From: Kaistia adipata DSM 17808
Lineage (GTDB): Bacteria; Pseudomonadota; Alphaproteobacteria; Rhizobiales; Kaistiaceae
DNA length: 64,000 nt
NCBI RefSeq assembly: GCF_000423225.1
Contig: NZ_KE383991.1
Span: 444,217-508,216, forward strand
Reading direction: 5' to 3'
Shown here: in pieces, positions 59,522 through 64,000 of the stretch
Numbering within the stretch: the stretch's first letter is position 1
Layout of the letters: every line of letters starts with the position of its first letter
Made by a program: the position numbers and the translations under genes
Notes under the pieces: model-generated
Told to the model about the DNA's origin: nothing
Database searches by the model: none
The model's input: the letters and a program-made list of their open reading frames with translations, nothing else

Positions 59522-60348
59522 CGCACCGACCTTTCCAATATGACGTCGAGGGCGTCGGCGACCATGTTGAGGCTGACGACGACGACAAAGATCGCCAGTC
59601 CCGGGAACAGCGACACCCACCACTGCCCGCCCGTCATCTGGCGGGCCCCGGCCTGGATCATCGCGCCCCAGCTCGGATCCGGCGGCGAAACGCCGATGCC
59701 GAGGAAGCTCAGCGCCGCGACCACCATCAGCGCGTTGGCGGTGGCGATCGAAAGCTGCACGGCGATCACGCCGGATACGTTGGGCAGCAGATGGACGAGC
59801 AGAACGCGCAGCGGCTTGGCACCGATCACCTCCGCCGCCTCGATGAAGCGCGCCTCGCGGATCGCCAGCCCCTCGGCCCGCACCAGGCGCAGGAAGCGGG
59901 GCGCCTCGATGATGATGATGGCGAAGATCACCATCTCCAGCCGGTTGCCGGTCAGCGTGACGATCGCGATCGCCAGGACCAGCAGCGGGAAGGCCTGGAA
60001 GGCGTCGAGCGAGCGCATCAGGAACGCGCTGCCGCGTCCCTTGGTCGTCGACAGCAAGCCGAGGAAAACGCCGATCAGTGCCGCCGCCAGCGCGCCACCG
60101 AAGGCGATCGGCAGGTCGCGGCCGGCCGCCGCGATGGTGCGCGAGAACACGTCGAAGCCGACGCTGTCGGTGCCGAACCAGTGCCGCGCTGATGGCGGTT
60201 GCAGCGTCGCCGCCGCGTCCGGCCGGATCGGGTCATAGGGCAGCGGCAGGAACCAGCTCGCGAGCAAAAGGGCGACGAGGACCAGCGCCCCCGCCACGAG
60301 GCCGAAATGGCGGCCGATCGGCCGGGCCGTCGCGATCAGACTAGCCAT
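59518..60348 (-). CDS. Dipeptide-type ABC permease (DppC-like)
   Basis: 276 residues from ATG 60348, overlapping the DppB-like stop by 8 bases. N-terminal DppC domain, HWFGTDSVGFDVFSRTIAAAGRDL (the DppC signature), and an EAA loop near REARFIEAAEVIGAKPLRVLLVHLLP. Six helices. Inner-membrane channel half. Confidence 0.92.
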   Translation of the reverse strand: MASLIATARPIGRHFGLVAGALVLVALLLASWFLPLPYDPIRPDAAATLQPPSARHWFGTDSVGFDVFSRTIAAAGRDLPIAFGGALAAALIGVFLGLLSTTKGRGSAFLMRSLDAFQAFPLLVLAIAIVTLTGNRLEMVIFAIIIIEAPRFLRLVRAEGLAIREARFIEAAEVIGAKPLRVLLVHLLPNVSGVIAVQLSIATANALMVVAALSFLGIGVSPPDPSWGAMIQAGARQMTGGQWWVSLFPGLAIFVVVVSLNMVADALDVILERSVR

Positions 60349-61438
60349 GCCGGATCCTCGGATCGAGCGCCGCAACGACCAGGTCGAGCACCAGATAGAC
60401 CAGCATGGTGAAGAGGCCGGTGACGATCACGAAGCCCTGGATCGCCGGGATGTCGAGCGCCACGATCGCCTTCAGCCCCCACTGGCCGAGGCCCTGCCAG
60501 GAGAAGATGGTCTCGATGATCGCCGAGCCGCCGACCATCGCGCCGAACAGCATGGCGGTGTAGGTCAGGATCGGCGTCCGCGCCTGCAGCAGCGCGTACT
60601 GGACGACCCGCCACTCCGACAGGCCGCAGGCGCGCGCATACTGGATCTGCTTGGAGCCCATGGCATTGCCGACCGTCGTGCGCGTGATCTTGGCGAAGAG
60701 CGGGATGGCGCCGAGCGCGAGCGTCAGCACGGGCAGCATTGACCTGTGCAGCGCCGAACGAAGTCCGTTCCAGTCTCCCGCGAGGATGAGGTCGACCAGC
60801 AGGAAGCGGGTCACCGGCGGCGGATAGACGTCGATGATGCCCAGCCGCCCGGTCGGCGGCGGCGCCAGCCGCCACAGGAAGAACAGGAAGAAGATCAGGA
60901 GCAGCCCCGCGAGGAAGCCCGGAATGGCCTCCAGACCGGCGATGGCGACGCGGACGGTCCTGTCGGGCGCCCGGCCGCGAAAATAACCGGCGGCTGTACC
61001 GATCGTGATGCCCACCAGCGACGCCACAGCGAGCGCCATCACCACCAACTCGATGCTGGCGGGGAGATATTTGACGATCTCGTCGCGGATCGGCTGGCCA
61101 GTGAAGAAGGAGCGGCCGAAATCGCCCTGCAGGACATCGCCCACATAGGTGATGTAGCGCTCGGAAAGCGACCGATCGAGGCCGAGTTCGCCGCGCACCT
61201 TCGCGACCTCCCGTTCGCTCGCCGTCGAGCCGAGGATGGCCAGAGCCGGGTCGCCCGGCATGATGCTGACCAACAGGAACGAGATGGTGATGACGGCAAA
61301 GAGCGCCAGCGGGATGAAGGCGAGCCGCTTGGCGACCATGCCCCGGAAGGCACGGCCGCGATGCGGGGCGGGCGGCGCGAGGGCTTCTCGCGCCGCGTCG
61401 GCCGGGCCGGTATCCCGCCCGGTTGCGGGAGATGTCAT
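60341..61438 (-). CDS. Dipeptide-type ABC permease (DppB-like)
   Basis: 365 residues from ATG 61438 (a TTG lies four codons earlier). RLAFIPLALFAVITISFLLVSIMPGDP is the DppB first helix; VGDVLQGDFGRSFFTGQPIRDEI follows, and the EAA loop is in KQIQYARACGLSEWRVVQYALLQ. The N-terminal ~40 residues are an extra charged extension. The channel partner is the DppC-like protein. Confidence 0.92.
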   Translation of the reverse strand: MTSPATGRDTGPADAAREALAPPAPHRGRAFRGMVAKRLAFIPLALFAVITISFLLVSIMPGDPALAILGSTASEREVAKVRGELGLDRSLSERYITYVGDVLQGDFGRSFFTGQPIRDEIVKYLPASIELVVMALAVASLVGITIGTAAGYFRGRAPDRTVRVAIAGLEAIPGFLAGLLLIFFLFFLWRLAPPPTGRLGIIDVYPPPVTRFLLVDLILAGDWNGLRSALHRSMLPVLTLALGAIPLFAKITRTTVGNAMGSKQIQYARACGLSEWRVVQYALLQARTPILTYTAMLFGAMVGGSAIIETIFSWQGLGQWGLKAIVALDIPAIQGFVIVTGLFTMLVYLVLDLVVAALDPRIRHG

Positions 61439-61459
61439 GGGCTTGTCCAAGGCCCGCGA

Positions 61460-63112
61460 CTACTGGGTCTTCTTCAGCTTGTAGGCGGTGATGTTGCCGC
61501 CGTTGTGGAGCTGGAACTCCCAGCCGGAGACCTTCTTGCTGCGCGCCAGCGGAATGCCCGTGTCGATCAGATAAACCTGCGGCGGGTTCTCGGCCATGAT
61601 CTCGGACAGCTCGACGAGGATCGCCTGGCGGCGCTCCTTGTCCTCGGCCTTCAGGTGCAGCCCCTCGGTGACCAGCTCGTCATAACGGGCATTGGCGTAT
61701 TTGAACGAGTTCTGGAACGAGCTGCCATGGTTCATCAAGTTGAGGCTGTAGAACGGATCGGCGAAGGCCGGCAGCTCGAGATAGAGCATGGCGTCATACT
61801 CGCCCTTGAAGAAGCGCTCCGAAAAGGTGCTACCGCTGGCGACCAGTTCGATCTCCGCCGTGATGCCGATCTGGCGCAGCATGTCGGCGAGGAACACCGC
61901 TTCCTGCTCGGCATGCGAGCCGGGGCGCGTCGGGCTGATCGTCAGCTTGATCGAGAAGCCCTCGGGATAGCCGGCCTCGGCCATCAGCTTCCGGGCCTTC
62001 TCGACATCGTGGGCGATGTAGGGCTTCAGGCCCTCGATGCCGTAGTCGGCATGAATGCCGGTGACGGCGGGCTTGCCGAAGCCCTTGAACACACCCTGGG
62101 CGATGGCGTCACGGTCGATGGCAAGCGAGATCGCCTGCCGCACCAGCGGGTTGGCGAGCCGTTCGTCCTTGTAGTTCAGCAAGAGCGTGTCGCGCGCGGC
62201 GCTGACGCAGTTGACCACGTCGATCGTGTCGCTGCCCTTCAGGTCGGCATATTCCTCGAACGGCAGCAGCGCGGCGAAATCGATCTCGCCGCTGCGCAGC
62301 AGCTGCGAACGGGTGGCGCTCTCCGGCACGCCGAGCACGACGAGGCTGTTGCCGTTGCCGCGATTGGCGGCGTCCCAGTAGTTCGGGTTCGGCGTCAGCA
62401 TCACGCGGGTGCCGGGGACGAAGCTCTCCTCGGTGATCACCCAGGGACCGAAATCGGCGGAATTCTTGGCCAGCCAGGCAAGCGCCAGCGGGTCCTCCTC
62501 CGTCGCGTGCTTCCGCACTTCGGTGCTGTCGAAGATCTGGAACTGGCTCCAATGGAAGATCACCAGGTCGAAGATCGTCTTCTGGTCGAGGTGCACGCGG
62601 ATCGTATGCGGATCGACGATCTCGATCGGGTCATCCTTGCGGTAGGAATTCATGTCGAAGGCGAGGAAGCGCAGCACGCTCGACTGCTTCAGCCCGCGAT
62701 CCAGGCTCCACTTGACGTCCTCGGCGGTCATCTCGTTGCCGAACGAGCTCTTGACGCCCTTGCGCAGCTTGAACTCGATGAACTTGCCGTCCGGATCGAC
62801 GCTCCAGCTTTCGGCGAGGTTCGGGCGCAGGTTGGTCTGGACGTTGGGCATCTGCCCGCAGCCGCCATTCTCCAGCTCGGCGACGTCGAACTGCAACAGC
62901 GAGGAGGCCTGCTCGTTGGCGATGAAGCTGGAGGTTTCGCCCTCGTATTTCGTCTGGTGGTCGAGCTGCTGGGGAACCGAGGGTACCGCCTTGATGATCG
63001 GGACCGGCGACAGGTCCTGCGCCGCGACGAGCGCGCTGGCCGAAAGCAGGATCCCCACCGAGAGCAACGCCGAAACGGAGGCGCGCGCACAGAATCCGGA
63101 CGTGCGGTTCAT
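61460..63112 (-). CDS. Dipeptide/oligopeptide-type solute-binding protein (DppA-like)
   Basis: 550 residues, family 5 binding protein. Signal peptide ARASVSALLSVGILLSASAL cleaved near VAA-QDL. Landmarks: LNPLL-type region FIANEQASSLLQFDVAELEN, LAESWSVDPDGKFIEFKLRKGVKSS, PNPNYWDAANRGNG, LLNYKDERLANPLVRQAISLAIDRDAIA and FPEEGF-like YPEGFSIKLTIS. The ligand may be a peptide, a glycoside or another amphiphile; DppA relatives in this order are diverse. It heads the operon, about 85 bases after the predicted transcription start. Confidence 0.92.
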   Translation of the reverse strand: MNRTSGFCARASVSALLSVGILLSASALVAAQDLSPVPIIKAVPSVPQQLDHQTKYEGETSSFIANEQASSLLQFDVAELENGGCGQMPNVQTNLRPNLAESWSVDPDGKFIEFKLRKGVKSSFGNEMTAEDVKWSLDRGLKQSSVLRFLAFDMNSYRKDDPIEIVDPHTIRVHLDQKTIFDLVIFHWSQFQIFDSTEVRKHATEEDPLALAWLAKNSADFGPWVITEESFVPGTRVMLTPNPNYWDAANRGNGNSLVVLGVPESATRSQLLRSGEIDFAALLPFEEYADLKGSDTIDVVNCVSAARDTLLLNYKDERLANPLVRQAISLAIDRDAIAQGVFKGFGKPAVTGIHADYGIEGLKPYIAHDVEKARKLMAEAGYPEGFSIKLTISPTRPGSHAEQEAVFLADMLRQIGITAEIELVASGSTFSERFFKGEYDAMLYLELPAFADPFYSLNLMNHGSSFQNSFKYANARYDELVTEGLHLKAEDKERRQAILVELSEIMAENPPQVYLIDTGIPLARSKKVSGWEFQLHNGGNITAYKLKKTQ

Positions 63113-63203
63113 CGTATTTCCCTCTGGTTCTTATTGAGATTTCAAGCCTTGAACCCAGACGGAAAAGCGATCCGACGGACACAGCCTTGCCTCATTGGAA
63201 GCA

Positions 63204-63233
63204 AGTATTTGTCCGGACAAATGTCTTTGTCAA
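63204..63233 (-). promoter_or_regulatory. Promoter with perfect 16-bp palindromic operator (GntR-like)
   Basis: On the minus strand TTGACA (63233-63228) and AATACT (63209-63204) are 18 bases apart. The perfect palindrome ATTTGTCCGGACAAAT (63207-63222) fills the spacer and touches the -10. The core TTGTCCGGACAA has the T-T-G-T ... A-C-A-A form typical of GntR/FadR-subfamily operators. A repressor bound here would block polymerase. The regulator gene is not adjacent; the GntR protein at 6235 is one candidate in the window, an unlinked one is as likely. Confidence 0.65.
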
Positions 63234-63457
63234 CCCGCGTAGCGACATCGATCGCCATCGCCGCCGCCGCTCGGGGAACCGATCGCGCTCACGATTGGCG
63301 AGCGCGAAACGCGGCAGGAAGGGAAGCGGAAGCGAGCCGCAAACGGGCGCGTGGCGGCGGCGCGCGCACGTGCATCGGCATCCGCCATGCGGGGCGTTTC
63401 CGGCCGCGCCGATGGCGGTCAGATCATTGCCGGCCGCGGCCAGAAAGAGGGTTTGAA

Positions 63458-63476
63458 CGCGGCCGGACGGGCCGCG
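63458..63476 (-). terminator. Hairpin after enoyl-CoA hydratase gene
   Basis: Perfect 7-bp inverted repeat CGCGGCC / GGCCGCG with a 5-base loop, 6 bases past the stop on the minus strand, followed by TTCAAACCC. Likely terminator of the gene that enters from the right edge. Confidence 0.45.
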
Positions 63477-63482
63477 CTCGGT

Positions 63483-64000
63483 TCAACGGAAGCGGGGCTT
63501 CCGCTTCTCCATGAAGGACTGGAAGCCCTCCTGAAAGTCGGGGCCGGTGAAGCTCGCATCGGCGATATCAGCCGCCTCGGCGGGCGTACCGGCACCCTGG
63601 TCGACCAGCATGTTGACGATGGCCTTGGCAGCGCGGATCGAGGTCTGCGACAGCGCCGCCAGATCCTCGGCATAGTTCCGCACGACGCCCTCCAGTTCCT
63701 CCGGCGCGACGACCCGGTCGATCAGCCCGATGGCGAGCGCCTCGCCGGCCGGCAGCATGCGGCCGGAGAACAGGATGTCCTTGGCGCGCGCCGGACCGAC
63801 CTTCTCGACCAGCTGCGCCGTATCGGCGTAGCTGTAGGCAAGACCGAGCCGGGCAGGCGTGATGGCGAAACGCGCCGCCGACGAGGCAAAGCGGAGATCG
63901 CAGGCGAGCGCGATGCCGCAACCGCCGCCGACACAGATCCCGTCGACGACCGCGATCACCGGCCGCTGCAGATGGCGTAGCGCCGCCTGCCCTGCCCGCA
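63483..64000 (-). CDS. Enoyl-CoA hydratase/isomerase family protein (partial, N-terminus off the window)
   Basis: The last ~171 residues are visible, and the frame continues through the right edge. Crotonase motifs: RPVIAVVDGICVGGGCGIALACDLRFAS (oxyanion-hole GGG and the helix dipole), FAITPARLGLAYSYADTAQLVEKVGPARAKDILFSG and AIGLIDRVVAPEEL; C-terminus FMEKRKPRF. It acts on an acyl-CoA in the cytoplasm. In the second catalytic region the Glu of canonical hydratases (around A-R-L-G-L) is not obvious, so the reaction (hydratase, isomerase or other) is open. Confidence 0.9.
   Translation of the reverse strand, partial: RAGQAALRHLQRPVIAVVDGICVGGGCGIALACDLRFASSAARFAITPARLGLAYSYADTAQLVEKVGPARAKDILFSGRMLPAGEALAIGLIDRVVAPEELEGVVRNYAEDLAALSQTSIRAAKAIVNMLVDQGAGTPAEAADIADASFTGPDFQEGFQSFMEKRKPRFR

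Larger units (their letters stand above)
63113..63482. other. Intergenic region upstream of the dipeptide-type importer
   Basis: 370 bases. From left to right it holds an AT-richer leader of the binding-protein gene, the promoter with the 16-bp palindrome (63204-63233), about 220 bases of GC-rich DNA without a gene I trust, and the hairpin that ends the enoyl-CoA hydratase gene. Confidence 0.5.

Noticed and set aside
1-64000. CRISPR arrays, tRNA or rRNA genes
   Set aside because: No regularly spaced direct repeats, no cloverleaf-like or rRNA-like stretches were noticed by eye; tRNAscan or Infernal would be decisive.

Overview
The window looks like a chromosomal segment from a GC-rich alphaproteobacterium, most likely of the order Hyphomicrobiales (Rhizobiales). 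The evidence is the high GC content, the density of ABC importers, FixJ-type and GntR/LacI/AraC regulators next to sugar transporters, and the protein style. I cannot fix the genus. No rRNA, tRNA, CRISPR array, replication gene or plasmid gene is visible. Most genes sit in tight operons joined by ATGA or 8-nt overlaps.

Layout. 1-6972: a CUT1 sugar ABC importer (the second permease runs off the left edge), divergent from an aldehyde dehydrogenase / creatininase-fold hydrolase / Gfo-Idh-MocA oxidoreductase / GntR regulator block. 7242-9424: a LuxR-type regulator and an IS5-family (IS427-like) element with CTAG at both ends and a transposase broken by an apparent 2-nt deletion. 9487-18539: a complete autoinducer-2 uptake and processing locus, lsrG-lsrK-lsrR divergent from lsrA-lsrC-lsrD-lsrB, ending in a class II aldolase where enteric operons have lsrF. 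18787-25633: a LacI-regulated PotABCD-type importer flanked by a glycerophosphodiester phosphodiesterase and an inositol-monophosphatase-family enzyme, which suggests uptake of a phosphodiester or inositol-phosphate compound. 26042-29859: a P-type cation ATPase with altered metal ligands and a PPK2 polyphosphate kinase. 30272-31630: a class III aminotransferase. 31661-36288: a rhamnose-type (RhaS-like) CUT2 importer. 36530-43270: another CUT2 importer with a sugar epimerase/isomerase and a divergent AraC regulator. 43299-46018: a histidine kinase, a FixJ-like response regulator and a secreted HbpS/GlcG-type protein. 46331-47284: a papain-fold (BtrH_N-like) protein behind an AT-rich leader.

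47399-57459 is a 12-gene run on the minus strand: an unrecognised protein, a DUF3830-type cyclophilin-like protein, a branched-chain-amino-acid-type ABC importer (binding protein, fused LivH-LivM permease, two ATPases), then a complete PTS-dependent dihydroxyacetone-kinase module with DhaM split into three proteins (EIIA, HPr, Enzyme I), a small HTH-like protein and DhaK. I consider this and the lsr-aldolase locus the best candidates for undescribed biology. 57784-63112: a dipeptide-type ABC importer under a promoter with a perfect 16-bp palindrome between its -35 and -10. 63483-64000: the 3' part of an enoyl-CoA hydratase.

Seven distinct ABC importers occupy the window. Strong perfect or near-perfect hairpins lie just downstream of five binding-protein genes that are followed by another gene of the same operon. 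This suggests that differential expression of binding proteins is set by conserved stem-loops.
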